Positions 9,046 to 17,525 of a stretch of DNA of 64,000 nucleotides are shown piece by piece (the first letter of the stretch is position 1; every line of letters begins with the position of its first letter). The translations under genes and the position numbers were made by a program. The notes beneath the pieces were generated by a model. The model was given only the letters and a program-made list of their open reading frames with translations, made no database searches and had not been told where the DNA came from. Location: the NCBI GenBank assembly GCA_040374085.1, contig JBEIVB010000004.1, positions 1-64,000 on the forward strand. Direction: 5' to 3'. Source of the DNA: JBEIVB01 sp040374085. Its GTDB lineage: Bacteria; Bacteroidota; Bacteroidia; UBA4408.

Positions 9046-9726
9046 ATGAACCGGAAGGAATTGCATCTGGAAATTGAGCAGCTGATTCACAGCATCAAGT
9101 TGCACTATCATCAAATCAATGAGGGAATGCGAATTCCCACCATCGAATTGGAGTTGATTACGGCCAAAATCCGTAAGCTCCACGAGAAATCCATTGTGTA
9201 CAACCACCTTCATTACCTAGAAGAGCAGGGGCTTATTCTAACGCGTGCACAATCAACACCTCGTGCATCTGCTCAATTGGTTTCATCACCTTCATCCTCC
9301 GGTTCTGCCTCACCTGTAGCTGCTTCAGTGGTAGCGTCTGTTTCAACGCCCGAGGCAACAATCGCCGATTCCGCCTCCGCTCCTTCAGCACCAACACCAG
9401 CATCGGAACCAACACCAGCACCTTCAGACGCGGCATCTGTTCCGGAGGCTTCAACCCACACAGCAACTCCATCGGGAGAGGCACAATCATCGGGTCAGGA
9501 CTTGAACTCATTCGTTTCTTTTAACGACCGATACGTGTTCATTTCTAAGCTCTTTTGGGGCAATGCAGACGAATACAAGCGTGGCATTACCAGCATCAAC
9601 GCCACCGGAAACCTGCAAGATGCAGAAGGCGTTGTTCGGGAGTTGGGCATTAGGTTTAAGTGGGATTCCGATAACGAGGCCGTTAAGCTTTTTCACACCA
9701 TCGTACAACGGATGTTCTCCCGATGA
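9046..9726 (+). CDS. Conserved protein of unknown function with Ala/Ser/Pro-rich linker
   Basis: I recognise the type (two conserved ends joined by a variable linker, seen in Bacteroidota) but no function is known to me. Residues 1 to about 65 are predicted helical and charged (ELHLEIEQLIHSI, ELELITAKIRKLHEKS). Residues about 70 to 160 are a low-complexity linker rich in Ala, Ser, Pro and Thr. The C-terminal 65 residues are well conserved in character (FNDRYVFISKLFWGN, YKRGI, LGIRFKWDSDNEAVKLF) and look like a small folded domain. There is no signal peptide or membrane segment, so it is probably cytosolic. The stop overlaps the ATG of the asparaginase gene (ATGA), implying coupled translation. 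Confidence 0.85.
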   Translation: MNRKELHLEIEQLIHSIKLHYHQINEGMRIPTIELELITAKIRKLHEKSIVYNHLHYLEEQGLILTRAQSTPRASAQLVSSPSSSGSASPVAASVVASVSTPEATIADSASAPSAPTPASEPTPAPSDAASVPEASTHTATPSGEAQSSGQDLNSFVSFNDRYVFISKLFWGNADEYKRGITSINATGNLQDAEGVVRELGIRFKWDSDNEAVKLFHTIVQRMFSR

Positions 9727-10745
9727 CCGGGCAGCGCGTTCTGCTTATCTACACCGGCGGCACCATCGGTATGGTGCAGGATCCAGCGAGTCAAACTCTT
9801 GTTCCGGTAGATTTTGAGCACCTCAGCCGTCAGGTTCCTGAGCTGCAAAACTTCGACCTCCATTTAGAGGCCCAAGCCTTTCATCCTCCTTTAGACTCTT
9901 CCGACATGTTGCCGGCCACGTGGCAAGACATTGCGGCGCGCATCTTCGAAGCTTACGACCGTTTCGATGGGTTTGTGGTGCTGCACGGTTCCGACACCAT
10001 GGCCTACACCGCATCTGCATTGAGTTTTATGTTGCAGGGCCTGGCAAAGCCCGTGGTGCTCACCGGTTCGCAATTGCCCATAGGCATGATTCGAACCGAC
10101 GGGAAAGAAAACCTCATAACGGCCATTGAGATTGCCTCGGCATATCGCAACGGAGTGGCCGTTGTTCCCGAGGTAAGCGTCTATTTTGAATATCGTTTGT
10201 TTCGAGGGAATCGCGTAATTAAATATCATTCCGAGCATTTCGATGCCTTCAAAAGCCCCAATTATCCTCCCTTAGCTGAGGCAGGCATTCATTTGGATTT
10301 TAAAAATGAATACATAATGAAACCGGGTAACGCTCTGCAGTTTAAACCGGACATGAAGAGTGGGGTTGGGGTGATAACCTTGTTTCCCGGCATATCGCTG
10401 GATTGGATGGAGCGCTGTATGCAAGAGCCTTCGGTGCATGCTTGGATTCTTCAAACATACGGTGCGGGCAATGCCCCAAGAGATCCGGCGTTTTTGCGCA
10501 TTCTGGAGAAGGCTTCTTCTAAAGGGACTCTGCTGGTAAACGTAAGCCAATGCCCGGCCGGAACCGTTCAACAAGGCCGTTACGAAACCAGCCGCAGGCT
10601 ACAGGAAATGGGTGTGCTCAGCGGAGGCGACATTACGCTAGAGGCTGCCATAACCAAACTCATGCACCTTTTGGGAAATTCATATCAGGGCCAAACCTTG
10701 TCAGAGGCCTTCCTGAATCCCATTGCCGGCGAGCGCAGCCATTAA
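9723..10745 (+). CDS. ansA: L-asparaginase, type I (cytoplasmic)
   Basis: Hydrolyses L-asparagine to aspartate and ammonia. The 340 residues carry both catalytic Thr motifs: LIYTGGTIGM at the N-terminus and FVVLHGSDTMAYTASAL near residue 90, plus the Lys region VLTGSQLPIG ... RTDGKENL. No signal peptide is present, which fits the low-affinity cytoplasmic type I enzyme rather than the periplasmic type II enzyme. The start codon lies inside the stop of the preceding unknown gene (ATGA). The next feature downstream is a separate promoter and a tRNA gene. Confidence 0.96.
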   Translation: MTGQRVLLIYTGGTIGMVQDPASQTLVPVDFEHLSRQVPELQNFDLHLEAQAFHPPLDSSDMLPATWQDIAARIFEAYDRFDGFVVLHGSDTMAYTASALSFMLQGLAKPVVLTGSQLPIGMIRTDGKENLITAIEIASAYRNGVAVVPEVSVYFEYRLFRGNRVIKYHSEHFDAFKSPNYPPLAEAGIHLDFKNEYIMKPGNALQFKPDMKSGVGVITLFPGISLDWMERCMQEPSVHAWILQTYGAGNAPRDPAFLRILEKASSKGTLLVNVSQCPAGTVQQGRYETSRRLQEMGVLSGGDITLEAAITKLMHLLGNSYQGQTLSEAFLNPIAGERSH

Positions 10746-10769
10746 CTTGCCCATAACCCTCAAAACCCC

Positions 10770-10777
10770 TACCTTTG
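10770..10777 (+). promoter_or_regulatory. -7 promoter element TACCTTTG of tRNA-Ser
   Basis: Exact TAnnTTTG match, 16 bp before the first base of the mature tRNA-Ser, a typical distance for a Bacteroidota stable-RNA promoter. Confidence 0.75.
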
Positions 10778-10792
10778 GGCCCGCTCACATCA

Positions 10793-10882
10793 GGAGAGGT
10801 GTCAGAGTGGTCGAATGAGCAAGCCTGGAAAGTTTGTATACTCGCAAGGGTATCGGGGGTTCGAATCCCCCCCTCTCCGCCA
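10793..10882 (+). tRNA. tRNA-Ser (anticodon GGA)
   Basis: Class II tRNA with a long variable arm. The acceptor stem GGAGAGG (10793-10799) pairs with CCTCTCC (10872-10878), followed by discriminator G and an encoded CCA (10880-10882). The anticodon stem is CAAGC/GTTTG around the loop CTGGAAA, putting GGA at 10827-10829, which reads UCC and UCU. The T arm is the perfect GGGGG-TTCGAAT-CCCCC type. The variable arm forms a hairpin around TCGCAA, as expected for serine tRNA. Confidence 0.96.
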
Positions 10883-10888
10883 AACAAG

Positions 10889-10916
10889 AAAAAACCCGGC
10901 AAAGCCGGGTTTTTTT
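10889..10916 (+). terminator. Rho-independent terminator after tRNA-Ser
   Basis: Perfect hairpin with arms AACCCGGC/GCCGGGTT around an AAA loop, flanked by an A-run and followed by seven T residues. It begins six bases after the tRNA CCA end. Confidence 0.92.
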
Positions 10917-10932
10917 GTGCCCTGCAAGGAGC

Positions 10933-11108
10933 CAAGCTCGCTTGAGCGACTGAAAGGGTACAAAAAAACACCCTGCGACTAAAGGAGCAGGGTTGGTTTT
11001 TGCATTGTTTGAAGCCACCCCACCCGGGGATCAGCGAGCGAAGCGAGCTCATCCCCAACAACCTATAACTTCTTTAAGATTACCGCAGGTAATCATGCTC
11101 AAATCCCC
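10933..11108. repeat. Tandem repeat unit, copy 1 (176 bp)
   Basis: First of three head-to-tail copies directly after the tRNA terminator. The unit holds three nested inverted repeats. Outer arms AGCTCGCTT (10935-10943) and AAGCGAGCT (11041-11049) are complementary. A terminator-like stem CCCTGC/GCAGGG (10971-10992) is flanked by an A-run and a T-rich tail. A 17-bp palindrome GATTACC-GCA-GGTAATC lies at 11078-11094. There is no coding potential with family resemblance on either strand. Confidence 0.93.
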
Positions 11109-11282
11109 CAAGCTCGCTTGAGCGACTGAAAGGGTACAAAAAAACACCCTGCGACTAAAGGAGCAGGGTTGGTTTTTTCCTTGTTTGAAGCCACCCCACC
11201 CAGGGATCAGCGAGCGAAGCGAGCTCATCCCAAAAACCTATAACTTCTTTAAGATTACCGCAGGTAATCTACCCCCAAACCC
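11109..11282. repeat. Tandem repeat unit, copy 2 (174 bp)
   Basis: Nearly identical to copy 1 over its whole length, with a few substitutions and small indels (for example a TTCC in place of TGCA after the T-run, and a shorter segment after the outer arm). All three inverted repeats are intact. Confidence 0.93.
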
Positions 11283-11396
11283 CAAGCTCGCTTGAGCGAC
11301 TGAAAGTGTACAAAAAAAACCCCTGCGACGCCAGGAGCAGGGTTGGTTTTTGCATTGTTTGAAGCCACCTCCACCCCGGGATCACCGCAGGTAATC
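11283..11396. repeat. Tandem repeat unit, copy 3 (internally deleted, 114 bp)
   Basis: Keeps the left arm AGCTCGCTT, the terminator-like stem CCCTGC/GCAGGG and the right half of the final palindrome. About 46 bp are missing between the GGGATC and ACCGCAGGTAATC segments, removing the right outer arm. It has more substitutions than copies 1 and 2, so it is probably the oldest or least constrained copy. From 11397 to 11528 I see no gene, only AT-rich spacer before the ABC transporter gene. Confidence 0.9.
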
Positions 11397-11528
11397 CCCA
11401 ACCAACAACATAACTCAAATTCCCGCCTAACCCTATATGTCAAAAAATAACAGGGTTCTGTAACTTTTTCAGCCACCTGAGCTTCTTACGCGTACGGAAG
11501 GAAAAACATCGAACGAAACCATCATCCT

Positions 11529-12401
11529 ATGAAACTCATCGTAAACAACCTTTGCAAGCAATATGGCAACGGCATTCTTGCCCTCGACCACGTATCCCTG
11601 ACGGTGGAAACCGGGATGTTTGGGCTTTTGGGTCCGAATGGAGCGGGAAAATCCTCTCTCATGCGCACCTTAGCCACCCTGCAAGAGGCCGATAGCGGCA
11701 CGGTGTTCCTGGATACCCTTGATGTGCTGAACGACAAGATGTCGGTTCGGAAACTCTTGGGTTATTTGCCTCAAGAATTTGGTGTATATCCGCGTACGTC
11801 TGCCGAGGATCTATTGGACTACTTAGCCATCTTAAAAGGGCACACCCAGCCTGCCTCCAGAAGAGAGATGGTGCATTACCTGTTGCAGAAGGTAAACCTA
11901 TACGAAAGCCGGAAGAAACATGTAAGCAGTTTCAGCGGCGGCATGCGTCAGCGGTTTGGCATTGCCCAATGCTTAATTGGAGAGCCAAAGCTGATTGTAG
12001 TGGATGAACCAACAGCAGGGCTCGATCCCGGAGAACGAAACCGTTTTTATAACATATTGAGCGAAATCAGCGAGAACATCATCGTTATACTCTCTACGCA
12101 CATTGTACAAGATGTGCGGGAGCTGTGTACGCATATGGCCATAATGGATAAAGGCAAGGTTCTGTATTCGGGTAAAACCGACGATGCCTTGGCCATGGTT
12201 AAAGGCAAGGTATGGGAGAGAACTGTAGATAAACGTGAATTGGAATCCTTTAAGCAGCAGCACCAAGTCATATCCAGCAAACTGGTTTCGGGTGTACCCA
12301 TGGTGCATGTGTTTTCCGACGAAACTCCCGGTTCCGAATTCAAAAGAGCAGAAGAAACCTTAGAGGATGTTTTCTTTGCTCGTTTAAATCAACTCATTTA
12401 A
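11529..12401 (+). CDS. ABC transporter ATP-binding protein
   Basis: Cytoplasmic ATPase subunit of 290 residues for the permease encoded next. It has Walker A GPNGAGKSS near residue 38, the Q-loop segment YLPQEFGVYP, the ABC signature SGGMRQRFG, Walker B LIVVDEPTAGLDP and the H-loop STHIV. The C-terminal about 70 residues are an extension of the kind seen in ABC-2 exporters. The gap to the permease-peptidase gene is only 12 bp, so the pair forms an operon. No clear -7 element is visible upstream; the unit follows the repeat array. Confidence 0.95.
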   Translation: MKLIVNNLCKQYGNGILALDHVSLTVETGMFGLLGPNGAGKSSLMRTLATLQEADSGTVFLDTLDVLNDKMSVRKLLGYLPQEFGVYPRTSAEDLLDYLAILKGHTQPASRREMVHYLLQKVNLYESRKKHVSSFSGGMRQRFGIAQCLIGEPKLIVVDEPTAGLDPGERNRFYNILSEISENIIVILSTHIVQDVRELCTHMAIMDKGKVLYSGKTDDALAMVKGKVWERTVDKRELESFKQQHQVISSKLVSGVPMVHVFSDETPGSEFKRAEETLEDVFFARLNQLI

Positions 12402-12413
12402 TATACATTACTT

Positions 12414-15400
12414 ATGTGGACCTTTATTCGATATGAATGGAAGCATTGGCTCAAGTCGCCCATGACCTGGGTCTTTTTGCTGATCAATACCTTACTCATA
12501 ATGGGTGCTGTAGCAAGCGACCAGATTACCATTGGCGGCGGCATAGGAAATGTGCATAAAAACGCGCCCTATACGGTAGAGAACTTTTACGGCATTATGT
12601 CCCTTCTCGGGCTTTTGATGACTACGGCGTATATGCATGCCACAGCCAATCGGGACTTTGCTAACACCATGCATCCGCTGATATTTTCATCGCCGATTAA
12701 AAAGCATCAATACTTTTTTGGGAAATTTTTTGGCTCAGTTTCCATTGCGGTGCTTCCTTTGCTGGGCATATCCTTGGGTGCTCTTGTGGCGCCTTTGATT
12801 TCCAGCCTGCCCTCTGAGCGTTTTGGACCCGTTATGTGGTCTGGACACCTTCATGGACTATTGGTATTTGGAATCCCCAACACCTTTATTGTTTCTGTTA
12901 TTTTGTATGGATTGGCTATGCATTTCAGAAGCAGCATAGCCTCGTTCGGCGGAGCAATTTTTCTGTTGGTTTTTTATGTTGTTTCGATCGGCTTTGCCGC
13001 AGATTTGGAGAAGGAGTGGCTGGCCTGCTTGCTGGATCCATTCGGTTTCTATCCGGAAACCATCGCATCGAAATACCTTTCCGTTCAGGAGAAAAATATG
13101 CAGACCGTTCCCATTACCTATTGGTTGTTGGTGAATCGTTTTGTTTGGGTAGCCCTTTCCGGTATGTTGCTGTTTTTCTTTTACCGCAGGTTTTCCTTTT
13201 CGGCATCCAAAGAAAAACAAGCCAAACAAAAAAACGATGCACAGGAAACCCCTATTGCAACTCAATGGCAAGCCCCTGCTCTCATTTCGCCGTCTCATGG
13301 TGTTTCCTTGCGCAGTTGGTTGAAAATGGTTGCGTTCGAGAGTTCCTTTATCATCAAAAATCCCACCTTTCTGATATTGATGCTCATGGGCACGGTGAAT
13401 CTCACGGCCTCCTTAACCAGTTTCACCGGCACATACGGCCTCAAAAAATATCCGGTTACATACGATGTAATTGATGTAATCCACGGTTCTTTCTACTTGT
13501 TCACGATTGGATTCATCACCTTTTATACAGGAGTATTGGTGTGGCGTGAGCGCGACAGCCGAATGAACGAAATCCAGGATGCAACTCCCGTTAAGAACAT
13601 CAGTACACTTTCTTCAAAGTTGGTTTCCATACTGCTTGCGGTGGCCCTGATGAGTGCATGCGCCATGTTGGTGGGGATAATTGCACAAGCGTTGCACGGT
13701 TATTTCCGATTTGAGTTGGATGTATATGTGATCTCTCTCCTGGTTTTCGATTTGCTCAAATTCGGCTATCTCATAGTGGTCTCCATGCTCTTTCATTACC
13801 TCATCAACAACCGCTACATTGCTTACTTTGCGTTTGTTGCATTTGTGGTGTTGAACGCCTTTTTATGGAGTGCGTTAAAGACAAACTCCAACATGCTGAT
13901 GTTCGGAAGCATACCAACCATCACATATTCCGATATGAATGGCTTCGGTCCATTCTTGCCTTCTGCGTTGTGGTTTAATGTGTATTGGATGCTTTTCTCA
14001 AGCATTCTTTTTTTGGTGATACTGGCATTTTATGTTCGGGGTAAAGAAATGCGCTGGAAGAGCCGGGCTCGTGCAGCCGGTTTGTTTTTTAAGCGAAATA
14101 CCCTTACGCTTTTGTTTTGTGTGCTGGCATTTTTGGGCTGTGCTTCCTTTGTATATTACAACACCCATACATTGAATCAATTTGTGGATTTGGATGAGTC
14201 GGAAGAGATACAGGTCGATTATGAGCGCAGCTATAAAAAATATGAGAACCTTATTCAACCTCGGTTTTATCGCTATGCCTATACGATAGATATATTTCCG
14301 GAGACCCGCAGCGTAAAAGCAACCATAAAGGCCGGCATACGCAACATCTCATCTGAGGCAATTCGCGAAATACACTTTTCCTTGCCGCCCATTCCCGATA
14401 GCATACGAATCGACATCAAAGGCGCCACATTGAAAGTAAACGATCTGAGGTTGCGTTACCGCATCTATACGCTTAAGGAACCCATGAATCCAAACGATTC
14501 CATGGAGGTTGCGTTTTACGTATCCAAAACAACACGCGGGTTTGAGAACGAGGTGAGTTTTTTGCAGCTTACACAGAATGGAACTTTTTTTAACAATACA
14601 GATATTGTACCATTAATTGGGTATGTGGAAGGCTATGAATTACAAGACAAAAATCAGCGGGTAGAGTACAAGCTTCCACCACGAAAGCGCATCCCAAAAC
14701 TGGACGAACAAAACTTGAGGGCTCGGTCCAATACCTACATAAGCAGTTGCTCCGACTGGGTTTCTGTATCCACCACCATTTCTACAACGGGCACACAAAT
14801 GGCCGTGGCGCCGGGCAGCCTGCGTAAAAAATGGAGTGCCGGCAGCCGAAACTATTTTACCTACGCGCTCGATCACCCTTCACTTGATTTCTATTCCTTT
14901 ATTTCGGCTGAGTATGAGGTGGAACGAAAGACATGGAAAGGGGTAGACCTCGAAGTGTATTATATTAAAGAGCACCGTTACAATGTTTCCAATATGATGC
15001 GGAGTTTAGAAAGATCCCTCGACTACTATACCCGAAATTTCGGACCCTACTTTCACAAACAATGTCGCATCGTGGAGTTTCCGCGCTATTCTTCCTTTGC
15101 CCAGGCCTTTCCGGGAACCATGCCCTACAGCGAAAGCATTGGTTTTATTGCCGATTTACGCGATGTTAAGGCGAAAGACATCGACATGGTTTTTTATGTA
15201 GTGGCTCATGAAATGGGTCACCAATATTGGGCGCATCAGCTGTGTGGGGCCAATATGCAGGGCAGCGAATGGATGAGCGAAGGATTCGCGCAGTACTCTG
15301 CGCTTATGGTAATGGAGTCAGAATATGGACGCGACAGGATGCATCGTTTCTTGAAGTATGAGATGGACGGCTACTTAAGCAGTCGGGGCAGAGAGCCAGA

Positions 15401-15989
15401 GGCGGAACAACCCATTTACAAAACCGAGAATCAGCCTTACATTCATTATCAAAAGGCAAGTGTGGCCATGTATTACCTGAAGGAAATGATCGGCGAAAAA
15501 AATGTGAACAAGGCCCTGCACAGTCTGCTGGATTCTTTTGCCTATCGAAATCCACCTTACGCTACCTCCTTGAACGCTCTGCGCGCTCTCCAGCAGGTAA
15601 CACCGGACAGTCTCGCGTATGTGCTCCAGGATTGGTTTACAACCATTACCCTCTTCTCCAATCGGGTGTTGACGGCTGAATCCAAGAAGGGGGCAGATGG
15701 TTATGAAGTAACCGTAACCTTTTCTTCGGAAAAACTCCGGTCCGATTCTATGGGCAATGAAGTGCTGCGGCCCTTGAACGACTACATCGATGTGGCTTGT
15801 TTTGCCCGTCCGGAAGGAGATGCGGAGTATGGAAAGAAGCTGTTCTACGAAAGGCGGAAAGTATCAAAGAAGCAGAATATGATTCGATTCAAAACCAAAG
15901 AGAATCCCTATTTGGTGGGCATAGATCCGTATCATTTTCTAGTGGATCGGAATCCGGAGGACAACACCCTGCGCGTGTCGGAGCAATAG
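12414..15989 (+). CDS. ABC-2 type permease fused to M1-family aminopeptidase
   Basis: Protein of 1,191 residues joining two modules. Residues 1 to about 590 hold two sets of membrane helices of the ABC-2 permease type. Residues about 600 to 1,191 form an extracytoplasmic M1 metallopeptidase-like domain. The zinc motif HEMGH is at residues 932-936, and the third ligand is probably the Glu 20 residues further on, in WMSEGFAQYSAL. This architecture recurs in Bacteroidota beside a single ABC ATPase gene, as here. The metal ligands are intact, so the peptidase may be active; substrate and transport direction are unknown. Coupling of peptide cleavage to transport is inference. Confidence 0.93.
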   Translation: MWTFIRYEWKHWLKSPMTWVFLLINTLLIMGAVASDQITIGGGIGNVHKNAPYTVENFYGIMSLLGLLMTTAYMHATANRDFANTMHPLIFSSPIKKHQYFFGKFFGSVSIAVLPLLGISLGALVAPLISSLPSERFGPVMWSGHLHGLLVFGIPNTFIVSVILYGLAMHFRSSIASFGGAIFLLVFYVVSIGFAADLEKEWLACLLDPFGFYPETIASKYLSVQEKNMQTVPITYWLLVNRFVWVALSGMLLFFFYRRFSFSASKEKQAKQKNDAQETPIATQWQAPALISPSHGVSLRSWLKMVAFESSFIIKNPTFLILMLMGTVNLTASLTSFTGTYGLKKYPVTYDVIDVIHGSFYLFTIGFITFYTGVLVWRERDSRMNEIQDATPVKNISTLSSKLVSILLAVALMSACAMLVGIIAQALHGYFRFELDVYVISLLVFDLLKFGYLIVVSMLFHYLINNRYIAYFAFVAFVVLNAFLWSALKTNSNMLMFGSIPTITYSDMNGFGPFLPSALWFNVYWMLFSSILFLVILAFYVRGKEMRWKSRARAAGLFFKRNTLTLLFCVLAFLGCASFVYYNTHTLNQFVDLDESEEIQVDYERSYKKYENLIQPRFYRYAYTIDIFPETRSVKATIKAGIRNISSEAIREIHFSLPPIPDSIRIDIKGATLKVNDLRLRYRIYTLKEPMNPNDSMEVAFYVSKTTRGFENEVSFLQLTQNGTFFNNTDIVPLIGYVEGYELQDKNQRVEYKLPPRKRIPKLDEQNLRARSNTYISSCSDWVSVSTTISTTGTQMAVAPGSLRKKWSAGSRNYFTYALDHPSLDFYSFISAEYEVERKTWKGVDLEVYYIKEHRYNVSNMMRSLERSLDYYTRNFGPYFHKQCRIVEFPRYSSFAQAFPGTMPYSESIGFIADLRDVKAKDIDMVFYVVAHEMGHQYWAHQLCGANMQGSEWMSEGFAQYSALMVMESEYGRDRMHRFLKYEMDGYLSSRGREPEAEQPIYKTENQPYIHYQKASVAMYYLKEMIGEKNVNKALHSLLDSFAYRNPPYATSLNALRALQQVTPDSLAYVLQDWFTTITLFSNRVLTAESKKGADGYEVTVTFSSEKLRSDSMGNEVLRPLNDYIDVACFARPEGDAEYGKKLFYERRKVSKKQNMIRFKTKENPYLVGIDPYHFLVDRNPEDNTLRVSEQ

Positions 15990-16005
15990 GTAGATAGGTT
16001 CGTCA

Positions 16006-16025
16006 GCGGAAGACTTGGCTTCCGC
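16006..16025. terminator. Hairpin between convergent genes
   Basis: Perfect 7-bp stem GCGGAAG/CTTCCGC with a 6-base loop in the 42-bp gap between two convergent genes. Neither side has a T-run, so intrinsic termination is uncertain. Confidence 0.4.
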
Positions 16026-16031
16026 AAAGAG

Positions 16032-17471
16032 CTATTGGACCATAATCTTTCTGTTTTCCACAACCGTGCTTTGCGGACTTATCAACTGCAAAAAATAAAG
16101 TCCATTGCCAGTCCAGGTGGACAAATCCAGAGTTGCAGTGGGTTGGTTTATTGGAGTGGAATAAACTACTTGACCTAAAGAGTTTTCTATGCGCATGGTG
16201 TAGCCCGCTAGGAGAGCATAATTCCCATAATCAATGGTTAGATGCGTATTGGCCGGATTTGGAAACGCTTTAATGGTGTTGATGGTGTTGGGCTGCCCAG
16301 CACCGGTTAGCATGGCGTTTATGATCAACGTATCGGTTACGGCGATGTTGGTAATTATAGTATCGGTGCAATAGTTGGCTGCAAAAACATACTGCAAATA
16401 GCGATGAACAACGCTGTCGCATCCCCCGAACAGAGTTGTCAGGCTATCGATTTGTTCAAGGTACGTGCGATGTGAAATGGCTTGAAACGAAGGGTCGGAT
16501 ACCATTATCGTTTGGGTCTGATTTACCGTGGTATCGCTGCATGGACTGCATGTATATCGGTAACACAGATTGGTTGTGGTGCTGGAGTTGATGTGACCTC
16601 CAAAAAGATACATTTCGTTGTTTATGGTTTGTGCCTGCATGGCCGACCTGCTAAAAGGCATGTTGGGCATGGTATTCCAGGCATTGGTGCCAAAGTCAAA
16701 TACATAAAAACTATTCAATGGCGTCCAAGATGGAGCGGTTTGCGTACCTCCAAAAAAATACAGCTTATTGTCGTAAATGGTTGCAGCACCGTTGAACATA
16801 TTTACGGGTAAAGCGGGTCGCATGGACCACGTATTGGTGCTCGGATTGTACTCTTCAAATAGATTGGTGGTTTGATAGCTTCCGTTGTATAAATAACCAC
16901 CAATCAGGTATATTTTATTGTTGAATGCGATTAGGTTGGTATGCATTCGCGGCATAGATGGATTGGCTCGGGCAGTGTACGAGTTGGTTTGGGGATTGTA
17001 TTCATAAAAGAATGTGTTCGTGTTTCCTGAGGTTCCTCCGATAACATATATTTTGTTGTTAAGAGATACAGCAAAGCAACCTGAGATGGCCGCTGGCACG
17101 TTAGCTTTTGTTGACCAGGTTCCGGTAGCAATGTTGTATGCCTCGTTTTTGTTGCTCCAAGAACCGGTGTACCCGCCTAAGCAGTAAATTACGCCGTTTA
17201 CCTCTGCTGCTCCAAAATCGCCCCTCGGAGTTGGCATAGAAGCAATGGTAGCCCAGGCATTGGTGGTGGTGGAGTAGCGAAACGATTGGGTCATGGCTTG
17301 GTTGCCTATGCAGTACACATCGCTGCCATAGGCAACCGTTCTGAATCCACCGGCAGCAGGTGCGTTTGCAAGGGGTGTAAAAATTCCATTTGGACAAATT
17401 GGTTGTGCTTTTACCTGCGCAACGCAACCAATTAGAAATACTAGGGAGATAGAGGTGATTTTTTTTAGCAT
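16032..17471 (-). CDS. Secreted Kelch-repeat protein with T9SS type A sorting domain
   Basis: Protein of 479 residues. A signal peptide (MLKKITSISLVFLIGCVAQVKAQ) is followed by about five or six Kelch repeats (for example GVIYCLGGYTG, NKIYVIGGTSG, NKIYLIGGYLYNG, NKLYFFGGTQ), which should fold as a beta-propeller. A linker rich in Thr and Cys follows, and the last about 80 residues match a T9SS type A C-terminal domain (KAFPNPANTHLTIDYGN ... LGQVVYS ... NGLYFLQL). It is probably secreted through the outer membrane and attached to the surface. Binding target unknown. No enzymatic motif is visible. Confidence 0.9.
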   Translation of the reverse strand: MLKKITSISLVFLIGCVAQVKAQPICPNGIFTPLANAPAAGGFRTVAYGSDVYCIGNQAMTQSFRYSTTTNAWATIASMPTPRGDFGAAEVNGVIYCLGGYTGSWSNKNEAYNIATGTWSTKANVPAAISGCFAVSLNNKIYVIGGTSGNTNTFFYEYNPQTNSYTARANPSMPRMHTNLIAFNNKIYLIGGYLYNGSYQTTNLFEEYNPSTNTWSMRPALPVNMFNGAATIYDNKLYFFGGTQTAPSWTPLNSFYVFDFGTNAWNTMPNMPFSRSAMQAQTINNEMYLFGGHINSSTTTNLCYRYTCSPCSDTTVNQTQTIMVSDPSFQAISHRTYLEQIDSLTTLFGGCDSVVHRYLQYVFAANYCTDTIITNIAVTDTLIINAMLTGAGQPNTINTIKAFPNPANTHLTIDYGNYALLAGYTMRIENSLGQVVYSTPINQPTATLDLSTWTGNGLYFLQLISPQSTVVENRKIMVQ

Positions 17472-17525
17472 GATTTTTGAATCACTGTTTGAAATCGTTT
17501 TTAATACTTTGTTATTTGATCTTTT

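Noticed and set aside
9233..9511. Leu/Val/Arg-rich ORFs on the minus strand
   Set aside because: They are the complement of the Ala/Ser/Pro-rich linker of the gene at 9046 and are compositional artefacts.
10785..11018. Second minus-strand ORF across tRNA-Ser and repeat copy 1
   Set aside because: Same cause: the tRNA and repeat read out of context, with no family resemblance.
10660..11061. Minus-strand ORF over the tRNA region with a GEGGIRTPDT-like motif
   Set aside because: It is the complement of the tRNA-Ser gene read as protein, a classic false gene, and continues into the repeat array.
10933..11396. CRISPR array
   Set aside because: The unit is 174-176 bp with almost no variable spacer; CRISPR repeats are 24-47 bp with unique spacers.
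11255..11476. Minus-strand ORF over repeat copy 3
   Set aside because: It arises from the repeat unit and its sequence echoes the ORF over copy 1.
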